A DNA stretch of 64,000 nt. Source: Albula goreensis. Taxonomy: Eukaryota > Chordata > Actinopteri > Albuliformes > Albulidae. Below are positions 12,701 to 25,900 of this stretch, in pieces. Made by a program: the position numbers and the translations under genes. A model generated the notes under the pieces. That model ran no database searches. It saw nothing but the letters and a program-made list of their open reading frames with translations, and was not told where the DNA came from. The DNA lies in contig CM040746.1 in the NCBI GenBank assembly GCA_022829145.1, positions 14,055,290 through 14,119,289 of the forward strand, read 5' to 3'. Numbering within the stretch: position 1 is the stretch's first letter; each line of letters begins with the position of its first letter.

Positions 12701-15700
12701 ATGTTACCATGGCATGTAGAAGTCGTATACTTGTACAGCATTCTTTTATCCTCCTCAATTTCTATCATGATTATCTCGTTGATTCTGTATTTTTTAAACC
12801 TTTTATTTAAGATTCTTGAGTTCATATTTCATCATTCTTATTTTATTTTTTTAGGTTGTATGTATGGATGGTTGTAAGTTGCATAGGTCATAAGTTGTGG
12901 GGAGGCTGTACGCAAAAAACGTTCGGTAGATGAACAGCTCATCTTCTCCATGGGCTTATCCATTTCCGACAATGAATCAACCACAGATATTTCTTTCTCT
13001 CAGGTCCTTCCCCTTTTGCCCTTGACCATGGACCTGTCAGCAGTGCTCTCGTCTTGGAGAGCCATAAGGCACCTCACCATATACACTAACAGACTGCTCC
13101 TCTGCTTGCACTCATAAATCCTTGGGCCAATGTTAATCATGAGTATATCAGTCACATCTGATTGATAGACCTCTCCTAAGGAGGTCTACCAGTCACATGC
13201 TAATTAATTTGTGTGGCAAGTGCAAGAGCAGTTTGGGTAGGAAGCATGTGGTTTACATTTCTCAGTGTGTGTGGCATTGCCTGTAACCCTTCAGCAGATC
13301 CATCAAAAGGAAAAAAGAATAATCTTTCTATCTGATCCTCTCCAAGGTAGATTGGCAAAATAAATTCTTCACAACAATACCAAAAAAAACGCATCAGGAG
13401 TAAAAGAAACGATGGGTTCACAAAAAAGACTGACACATCTTTTGCAAATTCTGTAAAATTCATATATGTAGTCAGGTTCACAAGATGCATGTCATTTCTT
13501 TCTTCCAGCACCCAGGTCACAGTGTTGCTCTGTGTTGATTTTATTGAAATTCAAAGATGACATTTTCTCATTTTTAATGACGTGTAAAGGAGATTCTGGC
13601 ACAAAATGGCTGCTGTACATCACTATCTTTATCACTATAAATAAATTATAAGGCACCTATATGAATGCATTCCATTGCACTTTCATTCAAAGAACCCAAT
13701 GATAAATTACAGCCCTGCTGTGATATTCCAATTGCACAGAATTGAATCTTGACCATGGCCAGTGCTTCCTGGACAGGAATCCTGTGGTTGGTGCATAATT
13801 GGTCATAGTATCACACAGTAGAGAGAAGGCTGTAGTTGGCAGGGTATCCCACACCTCATTATACATCAGCGACTCCTCTAGCAGGCTGAGCAGCACAGGT
13901 CTCTCTGTGCCAGCTGCTTAAGCAGTGCAGTTATCCAGTAAAAGGGCAGCTCCGTGCTGGAGGGCTGCACAATTAAAAACGTGATGGCTGACTACACAGT
14001 TTCTGGATAATGTGCATCCTAGTCTACTCTCCTGAAATTACGGGTGATATTACAGCAATGTAGGAAATTAGACAAACAGAGACTTACACAAATTAGGGGT
14101 ATACTAAAAATGGGGGTGGAGATACAAATGGAGACTAAATAAATTGCTCAAAATATAAAAACTACAGCCTGACAAATGCAAAATTTGCCCATGCCTGGTG
14201 CTTTCACTCTGCACATTGCCTTCTTAAACAAAATGATAGATCTGTTATGCCTTAAGAAATAATAAATGCCTATCAGCATCTTACTGACACCTGCAACAGC
14301 AGGGGTTTCATATTCACATGCCATCAATGGCTCCAAATGAACATGAAGCCTCTGTAGGTAAGAGAACTCAATATCTACAACAGGTACAAAGTTACTCAAC
14401 TGGGCAGTCCTGAGGGATTTTCATCTGTTTTATAAATAACATCACTCATAGAGCTAGGGAGGGAGGTTCACATGGTTCACTCCAGCAATGATTAAGTGAG
14501 TGAGAAGACTAAGCAGCTGACTGCACAGTCAGGATAGTGGTCCCAGCAGTCCTGGTTTGAACATACTTTCCTTGAACCGCTTCTAGGACAGACAAAGTAA
14601 CTGCACCTACAGTCACAGGTTTTGAGTAAAAAAATAAATCATTACATAAATGTTTCGGCAAAACTCCAAAAAAATCACAGACTGAAGACTAGTGGAGCCA
14701 CACACAAGCTGTGAGTTACAAGGCTGGTGGTACAGATGTCGGCTTCTGTCTTTCATCAGAACACATTGGTTTACAGGCTAATCCCTCGTGCTCTGCTGGG
14801 TGCCATAACCCAGAGTTTTCCCCAGGTTGAAAGATTTGACTGCTGGCTCAACATTAGAGCCACATTTTAGTAAGGAAACGGGTGCATTTTAGAGTTAATG
14901 TCATATTTTCATTGGCTCACTCCAGCACTTAACCCCCTCCTGTTATGATGAGGGTGCAGCTCCCAGGACCCATGGTTTGGTGGGGGGGAGGGGAGAGAGG
15001 GCGTTGAGCCCCTGTGCTCAGCCGCGACAGGCACAAGGATCTACACCCTTTGCCCAGCACTTAGATAAGAGGATTTAAGGCATTCAGTGCCAGACACTTA
15101 AGGGAAAACAGCTCTCTAAGTAAGGAATTAACAGCGAACAACTAAAATGGTCGTTGCTAAAAAGAATGCACAGCCACACAGCATAACCAGTGTTAGTGAA
15201 ACTGAGTAAGGTGGAAAGAGGATGTTTGCAATAATATCTCACACATCAATATAATGCGATTCTGCAAATTCCTGTACATTTGCATAAACAATTTGCTGCT
15301 GAAAGACTGTATCTGTCGGTACAAGCCTGGGTATGTCTGAGGAAATCTTAGTACATGACGGCATTCCTGTGGTGCCTACTTAATTCTGTGCAGACAGACT
15401 GCATAAAAGGGAGACATGAAACAGGAACAACCTTCTCAGATCCAATCAACTTTATCTTTTCCCTTTTCCCAGAGATTAAAAAAAGTTAATGTCAGAAAAC
15501 TAAATCAGTCTACCCCATTCACTAAACCATAAGGATGTGTGTGATCTCTTTAACTGGCTCAAAACAAGCTCAGATACAAGATACAAATCCTAAGCATGGT
15601 GCTGGTGGTCCAAAGACAGAACAAAGTGAATCAGAGAAATAGTAAATCTACAGTAACATAAATGTCATCCTTTCACCTCTGCCTCACCATTCTTCAAATG

Positions 15701-17829
15701 ATGGTAGCTAAACTAAGTCATCTGAAGATAAAAACAACACATTTTCTCATTAAATATTTCTTTCCTGTGTCACACATGACTGGCAACTAGAAGCACATCT
15801 ATCCATAGAGTTAGGGGAGTGTACGGTTAGGAGTGGGCAACATACCATCTTTTACTATAAACGTAATTTCAGTTTTGTCATCTATTCTTATTTTGTCATA
15901 CATTCTTTTTGTCCATCATAAACATCTATAATATGAGCTGACAGACATGAGACATATTATGATTTGCTCATGTCGGTCATCTCTAATGGTGATAACATTT
16001 CATATTCACATATGAAATATGCAACAAAGTTTTCTCCATCCAAAATCCTAAATGCCTTACCTACACTGCATCCTATGATACAGATTTTCTGTAAAAGAGC
16101 ATAACGAACATGACAAAATCAAAATGAACTGTTGCTGTCCTGCTGGTCTGAAATCAAGATTGGTTTCCAGTCCATCTCACCCAGATTAAATACCTAGGTC
16201 TCAGGAGAAGCAATCTTTTGGACTTAAGTGGTATTTGGATAGTTACTAGCACAGGCTTCACAGAGGGGACACAGCACTGACCTGCACAGCACTAGCTATT
16301 ACTCTGCATTCAGGGCAGTGTCATTCCAGCCAATGGCACACACTGCCTCAGCCCAAAGTAGGCCACAGACAGACCTTCAATCGATACAGAGGGAGCATTA
16401 CTCCAGTGCTCACAAAAGTCAACCTTTTGACTGATACCCTTATTAATTTTATGAGTGCTCTTAGTCGGGGATTATAAATTCACTGGAGCCATATGAACAA
16501 ACTACCTTGAAGCTAACTGCTGTCCTTCAGTTATTAATGCCTGATGACGTTTTTCCACTTGAGAGGACTCAAACACACGTCCCAGCCCTTGAACCACAGT
16601 ATGGTGCATTTACTAATGTGCTTCAAGAACGAATTATGACCTGGTAGATGTGGAGCCATAAGACTACTTACCCCACAACAAGACGCCTGCAATTGTACTC
16701 AATTTTGCTCTATTTCTACGGTAAGGAACACCCAACTGTAGCCACTGCTAATATGAAGGAAGACACAGAGCGCTCCATCCCTAGCCTTTTCGGCAAAATA
16801 TGATTATAGATCAATTGTTGACCCCCCCACCCAACCACTCAGCTACTGAACATCTTCCAGACCGACAGTTTGCTTTTATTTCGATTAGCCAAACGTCAAA
16901 GGTATGTCTATTGTCTACTATATCAGCTCAACAATTCATGCAAACCCTACGTCAGACAACGATGGCATGCGAGATAACGGATAACTAAGAACACATGATA
17001 GTTGATTACACTTTTGCAGTTTATCAAAGCTCAAGTTGGTCGGGTTGTACCTTCAGTCTCACTTTTCTTAAAAAGGAACATAATACAAAAGAACCTTCTT
17101 TTAGTAGTGTCGAGCTATTATATTTAATAGGAATAAATGCAACTTTTGCTGACTGACACCTTTCTATGTATATGACTGAAATAACATGGCAACATCTTAA
17201 AAAGAAAGAAATAGCTGATCCATGAACAGCAGCAGGATATTTGTCAATCCAATTTCACCTCCGTCCTTCAAGGTTACGTCAAACTGGCTAGTAGACGTTT
17301 GGTTGTTTTGCAAGCTTGCTAGCTCACATGTTACCTACATGTCAAAAACAATACAGATCATAGCAAGGGTTTATACGGAGAAGTGTAGATGTATGTCATT
17401 TTTAAGCACTCTATTTAATGTTATTTGCCCAACGTTTAGGGGAAAACCATGAATGATTCAGCTCGACTGAAATAAAATATTCCTTAGCAAGCTTGTTAAT
17501 TAGATAAGTGTAATAGATTATATTACATTAAAACTAGCTAGCAAGGCTACCAAGTAGCTAACAACGCATTACAGCAACTAGGAAGCTAAGTGACACATTA
17601 ATTGTGGGCTAGGTAGGGTTGACGGCTCAGCAGCACTGCAGCGTCCAAACCTGACTAGCCAGTGAGCTAGCAAGCAAATGCACTCCGGCTTAAGTCTCTT
17701 ATTAAACACATCTTAAAGCTTGTATGGCATTATGATGAAATATGTACCATTCGACATCAGTAAATTCAATGCATTCTTCTGTCCAACTTATTGTAGCTGG
17801 CCAGAAAAAAATTAGATATAACAGTTAGC

Positions 17830-18130
17830 GTTAGATACCTACCAGAACGGTCTCCACTAGTTACCTCCGCTCTGCTGGTATAGCGACTACCTCGCTAGTG
17901 CTGCTGTGGAAAAAATACACAATCCTTAATGAATAACGTGGTCTCAGTCGTAATACACAGGTCTGTCGCCGCCGGTGCTTAAATAATTTATTCTCGAGCA
18001 ACTTCTACGAGAGACAATGTGAAAAATAAAATAAAACGGACAGTATGTCTTCCGATTCCATAATCCTGTACCCATACGTCTGTGCCCACTGAGTCTGACT
18101 AGGAGCGGCGAGCTACCTCCCTAATTTTCT
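17830..18130 (-). promoter_or_regulatory. Candidate promoter / first untranslated exon of a leftward gene
   Basis: Against an AT-rich background this block has several CpGs (gtcgccgccgg, gagcggcgagc, ttctcgagc). On the minus strand it contains several potential donors, for example CTG|gtaggt near 17,840 and GGAG|gtaact near 17,865. No ATG-led conserved peptide is present. Vertebrate synteny would predict the HYCC2/FAM126B 5' end upstream of NDUFB3 in the opposite direction, and the position fits. The link is inference from gene order only. Confidence 0.3.
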
Positions 18131-20600
18131 CCTTCCTGCTGCCAGCCAACTAACATTACTCCACTAACGTAGCTATACAACTATTGGACAGCCACAACTG
18201 AGGTTTTACAAGCCACTCAATTGGGCAACTGTAAGGTGGATAAAGTGACCTAAACATACGGTTGCAGTCAAGATAAGAATACTCTGTAACATTTTTCCGT
18301 TTTAAACGCAATGACTATTGCTATAGCTGACATTCTGAATTCTATCTGCGTCCTTGGATTCATGACTCATCAGCACTAGGACAGCACCTGCTTAATATAG
18401 CCTAGATAACAGCACATAATATCTGTGTGAGAACAATTTCTCAGAAAAAATTCATATTTAGTCATTGTACTGCTTTTAAAATACGTTGTCAGATATTTAA
18501 TGTCATTTGACTCCAGTGCAAGTTTCTGACAATTACTTTTGGCAAGAGACACTCTGTATATGCCATGTCAAAATTAGAAGGGTTTTTAATTGTAAGATTC
18601 CATAGACTTTGCTGACCTCAAAGCAGAGGTTCTCCTTTTTGATCCTCTGAAATGGTTCCATAGTTTGTTGATGATGTTGAAGATATGCCTTACTTGAATG
18701 TTACATAATTCTGATTCATTGAAAAGTCTAATTTTCCCTATTTGTTTCACGTTCCCTTTATAAATGAATCAATACAACAGCATCAATATCCAATATACAC
18801 CAAAATTTAGCATGTGCCTTTATAAATTCAAAAGAAAAAAAAAAAAAACAGAAGAAAAAATGGACATCTTTGGGCCATCATGTAGACTGATATTGTGTAC
18901 TGCCAAGTCTGATGATGATTATTGCAATCTCTGAAATTACACACATAAAATTTTGAGGTCAGAGATAAAGATGAGATGGATTCATGCACAAATAATAACT
19001 CCTTATTATATGCATAACTTTTAAATGTTGATCTGACCTTTGCTTTATCTAGATGCCAGTAAGTTCTCAGATAAAGAAATAGCATGATAAGTATAGCCAA
19101 TACAAACTAACAATGCTTTTTTTCATTAGTTATGTGGAAACACTTCTGCTTCTTGTATTGTATTTGTGTAAAAGCTCCATTATTGTCTCATCTTTTTGTA
19201 ATTAATGTAACTCATCAACATTAGCGTCTATGTTGGCTGTGTGTTTTTATTTTGAGGAATTGGGCAATCCTGACCATCTCATAGTTATAGGATATCAAAA
19301 TATGAATTTCTTATCCACTAATCTCTTTTTTAATATTTTTATGTCACAGTGTCTCAAATTGACTTGTTGGTGAATTTATTTCAGTTGAGTTTAAAATGTT
19401 ATTTCAAATAAAATTTTAAATATGTTGTCTTTCATCATTTGAGCACAAATGTATGTATAAACACATATTTACATATACTAAACATTATTTGGGGAAATCA
19501 AAGAAAAATAAAAAATATGGCCTGCAACAATGCAAAAACCATACATTGCAGTCTTGAAAAATGAGGCAGTGAGGAAAAGAATGAAAAAGATAATTGTCTG
19601 TATTTTGTAAAATTTACCACAAGATTTATCTTCTTTGTAATGCATTTAACTTTAATACAGGACAACTATGGACACGTATTCAAGAGATGCCTTCAGTAAA
19701 TAGCATCAGAATCATTAAAAACAGAACAGAACATTAAAATCAGAATCTATACCATTATGTTTGTTCTGTTCACCAAGCATGATGACAGTTTTGGCACACC
19801 CATGACACTGACATTGTTTCAGCTGAATATATGTGTAGATTTTACACACAGCTAAACAATCTCTACCCCTTTATTCTATTGACTGCCAGTGCAAGACCTA
19901 AAGAATTCAACCTCACAAAAATGTCTCTAGGTTAGGTAAATTATTGTACTAAATATGCTGCTTTGATTTCAGTAATAAAGACTGGTACTTGTAAATAATT
20001 AAGTGCTGAAATTATTCTCATAAGTAGAATAATAGTTCAGTTTTTCAGACCAAGCAATGCATAACACTCGAGGCAAATGCTTTGCAGTGTACATTTAAAC
20101 AAGGAATATGACAACACAAACCTTTATCTATTTTACCTGCTGCACATCCAATGGAAAACTCAGTTTAAAGCAAACAATATGTGGACCAGACAGTAAAAGT
20201 ACTACCAACTATGTGTTTTATTTGCACATATAACAGGTGTTTTCCCTAATTCGCTCATATACCTGGGTAAAGAATTGTGCTAATGAGAATTAACTGGTTC
20301 AGTGCATGGCAGTAAAAAATACTTGGTGGTGTTTCTGAAGCTGAGGTTATCCAATTCCACTCTTTAGTCGAATTACGGCAGGTCTACTCCTGCACATAGG
20401 CTTCAGATACACAAAAGAACCTTTGTTTTAGCCAGGTGCAGTATTAGCCAACCTGCACTAGAGGGCAATGCAATACATTCTTATTCATATTATGTGTTAT
20501 TGGAACTAATTTATTTTTCTTGTTTTCTTAATTAACTATTGAAAAATCAAGTATATGTGTAAATAAATTGGTAAATGGGTATGAGCTTATTTCAAGTTGT
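18131..20600. other. AT-rich intergenic stretch, nothing recognised
   Basis: This stretch has very high A+T content, short A runs near 18,834-18,848 and many stop codons in all frames. I see no gene, RNA or transposon signature. Confidence 0.6.
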
Positions 20601-20639
20601 ATTTAGAAAATAAAAACGCGTTTACATTAAACATGGTTG

Positions 20640-20718
20640 GGCTTTTAGGGATGCCGTACTTCAGAAGAGAGCTGCTGTTGAGTGTTTCCTGATAGAGGTC
20701 ATCAAGACAACACTGGAG
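20640..20718 (+). other. ndufb3: Probable untranslated exon 1 of NDUFB3
   Basis: A block ending CACTGGAG|gtaggc provides a donor about 470 bp before the coding exon, whose acceptor is ttggcttgacag at 21,186. The left boundary (transcription start) is not determined by the sequence. Human NDUFB3 also has untranslated leader exon sequence, so the arrangement is plausible, but it rests on splice motifs alone. Confidence 0.4.
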
Positions 20719-21229
20719 GTAGGCAACTAGCTAGTGTAAGGTAGCGTTAATATTTTTTTATTTTTTACTGTTAGTAGATGCTGCATTTAATGTATTTAAA
20801 AAGCTGAGTATCAGTAATTCAGTATAAACATATTAACAGCTATGTCGCTATAATGTAGCTAACGTTTGCTAGCACTGATAGCTTGACTTAGCTTCTTAGC
20901 AATCGGTCGTCTTGTTTTAATAGGCCTATCGCTACATTGCGTGTAGTTTACTAGATAATATTTTAAAATGTAACACCATTGTTTTTCCGGGTTGGATAAA
21001 TGTGTGAGTAGTTGGGTGTATATTATGAGTTGTTTTGAATGGATTTGATTGACTTTCTGCATGACATTCGTCATGTTGAATTGTTGCTAGCTAGCAGTTA
21101 GGTAGGCAATCCAGGCTGTCACTCATGTAGGTAAAGTGACAATATCTTAAGCAATGGACCACTTGTTGTAAACATTGGCTTGACAGATGTATTTTATACG
21201 CATTGCATGTGGGTTTGATTCGCCGAGGT

Positions 21230-21357
21230 ATGGGTGGCGACCACGGACATGGAAAACTGGCAATGCCAGACTACAAGCAGTGGAAGGTGGAGGGGACCCC
21301 GCTTGAATTCACGCTGGAGAGGCTGAAACATAGGGGACTGAAAGACCCTTGGGCCCG
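21230..21357 (+). CDS. ndufb3: NDUFB3 coding exon 1
   Basis: The exon's acceptor (ttggcttgacag) ends at 21,186, so it carries about 43 bp of leader before the ATG. It ends GCCCG|gtatga at 21,357, leaving two bases of an Arg codon. It encodes the matrix-facing N-terminal part up to DPWAR. Confidence 0.93.
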
Positions 21358-21793
21358 GTATGAATTCGTTTTTCAAGCTTATATCTTAATACTGTCCTGG
21401 TAGTTTCATAATAGTCTGTTCTCATATACACTACAGCAACCGTTTTGGTTAAATTGGATATCTGTTTTCTTTATTATTAAAGGATCTATTAATATAAATG
21501 TATGTGCATAAATTTTATAGTTGACGGTAGTGATTTTCAAATCTCTTCATACAGTTACATACATGCACATCTGCTCTTAACACTTAAAATGGAAAATTCA
21601 GTTGATATTGACCAAAGTGGGATATTTCATACATCTCTGCAGGAATGAAGCATGGAGATATATGGGTGGCTTTAGCAAACCAGTCACCTTCCCTGATGTC
21701 TTCTTCCGGGGATTCAGATGGGGCTTTGCTGCATTTGTCGTAGCCCTTGGTGTGGAGTATGCCCTATCCTCTCCAAAGAAGTCTGATCACTGA
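21230..21793 (+). CDS. ndufb3: NADH dehydrogenase 1 beta subcomplex subunit 3 (two coding exons, 92 aa)
   Basis: NDUFB3 is an accessory subunit of the membrane arm of mitochondrial respiratory complex I. The coding exons are 21,230-21,357 and 21,643-21,793, joined across an Arg codon (CG|G). The protein starts MGGDHGHGK, a reduced version of the family's His-rich N-terminus. It continues with the diagnostic [14 protein letters not shown] and GLKDPWAR segments, then [10 protein letters not shown], and a single membrane segment around [16 protein letters not shown], ending SSPKKSDH. Length is 92 aa against about 98 in mammals. I chose the ATG at 21,230 because it lies just before the His-rich segment; the upstream in-frame TTG is not a start. 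CFLAR follows on the same strand, as in other vertebrates. Confidence 0.96.
21643..21793 (+). CDS. ndufb3: NDUFB3 coding exon 2 (last)
   Basis: The acceptor acatctctgcag precedes 21,643. The first base completes the Arg codon, and the exon runs [10 protein letters not shown] through the membrane segment to a TGA at 21,791-21,793. Confidence 0.95.
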
Positions 21794-22012
21794 AGCACCG
21801 GTTTGACCGTTAACAGTCAGTGGGGCTGGAAAGAGATGGGGCTACCAGCCACTTGGAAAATTTCCTGTTTGATTGCTCACCAGACTGTCATGGCTTTCCC
21901 TTGTAAAGTCTCTGTCGTCCTACTGTGTAAAGAAGATGGGATTTCCCATTATGTATCTCAAGTCACAATCAAAATGGATGATGATATGTGGAAGCTTTTG
22001 TTATCATTCACT

Positions 22013-22018
22013 AATAAA
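22013..22018 (+). terminator. ndufb3: Putative poly(A) signal of NDUFB3
   Basis: A canonical AATAAA lies about 220 bp after the stop, followed by a T-rich stretch. This gives a 3' UTR of ordinary length for this small gene. Confidence 0.6.
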
Positions 22019-22039
22019 TATTATTTAGATCTCAATTTT

Positions 22040-23615
22040 TCTATATCATTGCACAAATACCACCATATTATACCTATATGTCCTATCAAACTTTCATTTA
22101 CTTTTTTTTCATAAAGGTAATTTACATTACCTTTAATAAATTTTAATTGGTTGACCTCATCATTTTAAAAGCATGCTTATTGTTAATGTGTGAATTTAAA
22201 AAAAGGGCTTGTACATCTCCCACACACAGGAATTTGAGAATGGTTATCTTGAAGTGTGCTAGCTTACTGCAACATATCTTGGCAAATCATGCACTGGTGA
22301 ATGTCACTTAAAAAGAAATTGAACAGGCCTTGAATACCCTGGTGAAAAATGTATCCACATCTTTGTACAGAGGCAAAACATGGTTTGATTTTATTAGGTC
22401 AAATGTGATACGACTTCATTTTCCTCAAATTTTGGTCATATCTCATTCTTATTTCATTGTTTTCTGCATCAGTGATTTCTGGGGGAAAAAAAGATATTGA
22501 TAGGTTAAAACCAATGTCGAATGCCCAGGTATGTGTAAAATAATGCCCTAAACCTTTATCTTCACCCAACAGCATAGTAATCCTGTCATAGTATTTTTTT
22601 TTTTTTCAAATAGCCCATGGTCATCACCATCAATTTTTTTTTAAAAGCTTAAGTTGTCATAATGTAGAGGAACCCTTTTTCTTTGTCCCATTTCTGCTAT
22701 CAGAACTACATCACCAGAAGGAAACTACCAAAAGCAAAGACTTCATCCTGTAATTTCAGACTCAGCTTTTAGTAGTGTCTTTAGTTGAGTACCCTGGATT
22801 CCACAGTGACAACACTCAAATGTCCTGCTTAGTTTATCTTGGCCCAGGTTTGTTCCAAAAATTTCCGACAGTTGCAATGTCTTCAGTGTAAGATGCGGCT
22901 CTGTAAGTGATAGCTTATTATAGCATTTGCAGCCTGAATAGTGGTATGTAATGCTCATTAGCTTGCAGTCAATTGCATGAAAGTAGTGTGTTTTAGTTGT
23001 ACTGTTCCTTACATTGATACAGGTGGAGAAATAGTGACAAACAGACATACGAACAGATGAAAAAGGATAATACAATTGAGGACCTTTCGTAATTGTATCA
23101 AGTTGCCGCTGCAAATTCTAAAGGCAATTATTTTTTTCATGGAATCCTTTTTTCTGGAAAGTGCTGTTATAAGGGTTGAGATTTCTTTAGAATACTACCT
23201 CTTTTAACTTGTGTAATATGCACCACCCCCTCTGAAACAAACTGCACCATGACAGATTACTTTTGCGTGTGACTGAAGAACGACAGCCCTGGAAGTACAA
23301 TAGGTGTCTTAAATTGGTAAGGGAGGGAGGAACTTTTCGTATTAGAGGGTGAAGTCTTGGGAAGTAGCTGCTCTCAAATTTAATGTCCAGTTCTGATTCA
23401 ATGCTTAGCTCACACACTCAGAGATTTTGTTCTTTCCATTGTGGCCAATTTCCTAACATATCACCAGTATTTGTGTAGATATTCAGATGAAGCCTCAATG
23501 TTATATCCTGCGACTGCACCTATATGTGAATGAAGATATGTACATGACAGCTGGTGAGCTATGTGTGACTTTTAATGATGTTCCTAGAATTTAATTGCGG
23601 TCCCAAGTAATCAGC
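22040..23615. other. Intergenic, nothing recognised
   Basis: This AT-rich sequence between NDUFB3 and CFLAR has only random short open frames and no transposon or RNA signature I can name. Confidence 0.55.
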
Positions 23616-23617
23616 CA

Positions 23618-23832
23618 GAATGTAGTCTAATGGCTGAGGTACATGACTTGGAAACCTGAGGTTGGTAGTTCAAGCCTCAGTCTAGCTATAAGCCAAGGGT
23701 ACTGTTGCTGTCAGGCCCCTGAGCAAGGCCCTTAACCCCACACTACACCCAGGGGGGAATGGCCCTTACCCAGCCCAATCAACTGTAAGTCACCTTGGAT
23801 AAATACATCAACTAAATGATTAATGTAAATAA
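23618..23832 (+). mobile_element. tRNA-derived SINE
   Basis: The internal RNA polymerase III promoter is visible. The box A-like segment is TGGCTGAGGTACATGACTTGG (about 23,631-23,651). The box B-like segment is GGTTGGTAGTTCAAGCC (about 23,660-23,676). The body carries the fish-typical CCTGAGCAAGGCCCTTAACCC block. The tail CACCTTGGATAAATACATCA resembles the widespread fish SINE tail that reads cttggataaaagcgtc. An A-rich end follows. A second copy of the same family lies inverted in the last CFLAR intron. Confidence 0.85.
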
Positions 23833-24149
23833 AATTTCCGTATACATTCCTATTTAATAACAACACACGTTGTTGTCTACTATTTTTTTCTTTCGTTGAC
23901 AGAAATTACATTCATGCCTAAAAATCGTACCGCTGGTACATTGGTTGCAACATCCCCATACTCAGAAGACGTACATACTGTTTCAAGTGCGCTTATTTCT
24001 GGTGGACTTTAATGTATAAGTAGCTTTATGCTGACAAGAAAATGGTTGAATGAGCACATCTAATGTAACAATGTGTTTTGACAGCAATTAGTATATTTAA
24101 ATAAACTTTGTCTTCGGTCTTTACAAATAGAAATAATACTGTAGCAGTG

Positions 24150-24410
24150 TTGTTGTCTGATTGGTCCACATTTATTTATTTGGTCAATAGCGGTGAATCA
24201 ACTTCAAACTAGCTACCACCACAGTATCAAGTCAGAAGGGTCACACATGTTCGCATCCAATCAGAGTCGAATGCGTGACCAAAACTTTGGGCAGTATCAG
24301 TTTTCATGTTGCGTTCAGGATGACGCACAAACGGATTACTTTCAGTTTTGCAGTATTCGTACTTTTGGGGGTACAGTGGGAGGTGGCCATCGAAAGCGAA
24401 TATGGTATGT
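24150..24410 (+). promoter_or_regulatory. cflar: Candidate CFLAR promoter / leader region
   Basis: An inverted CCAAT box (ctgattgg, 24,157) and a direct one (atccaatcag, 24,255) lie about 100 bp apart. An IRF/ISRE-like element is present on the minus strand near 24,338-24,352 (AAAACTGAAAGT). A possible donor (ATATG|gtatgt) lies at 24,404. The block sits 1.5 kb before the first CFLAR coding exon. No start site can be fixed from sequence, and the immune-type element is a weak short match. Confidence 0.4.
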
Positions 24411-25815
24411 TTCCGTTGGTATTTTGTTGAAAACATTAGTACCACAGGTACGAATACGATGTTTCAGACTTGGTTAGTCACGTAGATGTCGAGGTCACAG
24501 AACGTTAACTAATTTGCTATGAGATGATCTTGTTTCACTTCCGTAACTGGGCGTACGTTTCACAAGATCCTGTGTCGTTTGAAGTTTAAACATGCTTATT
24601 TAAAGAACAATTGTCTAAGTTCTACTAGCTGAATTTCTCATGATCAAATAAATGATAATAACTAATACGTCTTGATAACTGGCGAATATAAAAGATGACG
24701 GACTCTACACAATTTTATACTACTTAGCTAGAAAGTGAAAGCGTACTGTGAGCACATACAACTGACAAAGCAATTAATCTTGTTTTTGTGTTATATATAA
24801 GTCAAATCAATACACTGTTTTAGATTACTTCAGTTAAAAAATTCTTTTAGTTTTAAATTTGACTAAACCATCTACGGATTGTGGAATGTTTGAAATAGTT
24901 TAGCTACATGGTTACATACATACATAGTTGCACCCACTCTTCGCCTGTTTCAGGTCATCTGTTATATGCTCTGTATGTGTTCAACCGCCAAAGTTCCATT
25001 TAACTGCACTTTTCTAGAAATGAGAGAGAAATTGGCAGATATAAGTAAACTTCTTGTTTTCCCCTAGTCCAACCCACTTTTTGAATCAGCACCTACCAAA
25101 CATAATTTTCTGTGGTTTCTGTGGGGTCTGGTCACATGTCTGTGCCTGTGGTTAGCCATATGTGTCAAATTTGTCTAAATCTATGTGCATTGACAATGTG
25201 AAGCAGGTGGGGTCATGGGTCTTTATTGGTGTCACCTGAGGATCTCCAAGCTTGTTTTTTCTTATTATTAATCAATGACACCAGTTGTAAGAAAGTGTTG
25301 TAACTGGGCTAAACACACTACAACGATGAACTCCCCTCAGAGGAACTTGATCGCTGATCCCTCACATTCCTATACTACACCTTCAAATACAGTCCATTCC
25401 AAGAAGCAAATTCTTAAAAATGTTGTAGAATAATGCATCTACTTAGCCCAAATGCCCAGCTCAGTAAGCCCAGAGTGAAGATGCTGTGGTTGTCAGAGAC
25501 TTGCTATAATCCACTTATATGTACAGGAGTATTAAATTCTCTGTAACAGAGAGTCTAATGATTCCAATATTATGTACTGGCATTTAATGTATCCTGTTTT
25601 ATCCTTTACAGATGCATGCAGTAACTCCCAATGTTACTTTGATGAAGAGAAACTTTGTACTGTTATACACATAAACTGTGCACCAGTCTCAAAGTGCTTT
25701 GTAATTTTCTGGAAAAACAAATATTTTTGATAGTCTTTGTACATACATTTTCCTTTGTTTCTCATTCATTTCAAATAATTAGGGATAAGATGAAAATATT
25801 TTATGACTTCTGCAG

Positions 25816-25900
25816 ACAAAAGGGATGTGAAGAAATGAAATGGGGCAGAAGTTTGTGTAATCCTGTGGCATTACTGCCGTAATAGAAAGAATACCTTTCA
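25816..25900 (+). other. cflar: CFLAR 5' untranslated part of the first coding exon
   Basis: A plausible acceptor (gacttctgcag) ends at 25,815, giving an 85-base leader segment before the ATG. An alternative acceptor (aaataattag) ends about 33 bases earlier. Both imply at least one upstream untranslated exon. Confidence 0.4.

Noticed and set aside
12640..12910. Possible DNA-transposon remnant (repeated gtaag(t)c/cataag motifs)
   Set aside because: The motifs ggatgtaagtc, ggttgtaagttg and tcataagttg hint at a decayed repeat, but no terminal inverted repeats or target duplication could be found.
13200..13520. 106-codon minus-strand open frame
   Set aside because: It is a Phe/Leu-rich frame from AT-rich DNA with no homology I recognise and no promoter or splice context.
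21203..21229. Upstream extension of NDUFB3 (MHVGLIRRG)
   Set aside because: It would require a TTG start. The ATG at 21,230 matches the family N-terminus and is the first in-frame ATG after the acceptor.
24193..24477. 94-codon open frame upstream of CFLAR
   Set aside because: It has no family resemblance and overlaps the candidate promoter and leader. It is most likely non-coding.
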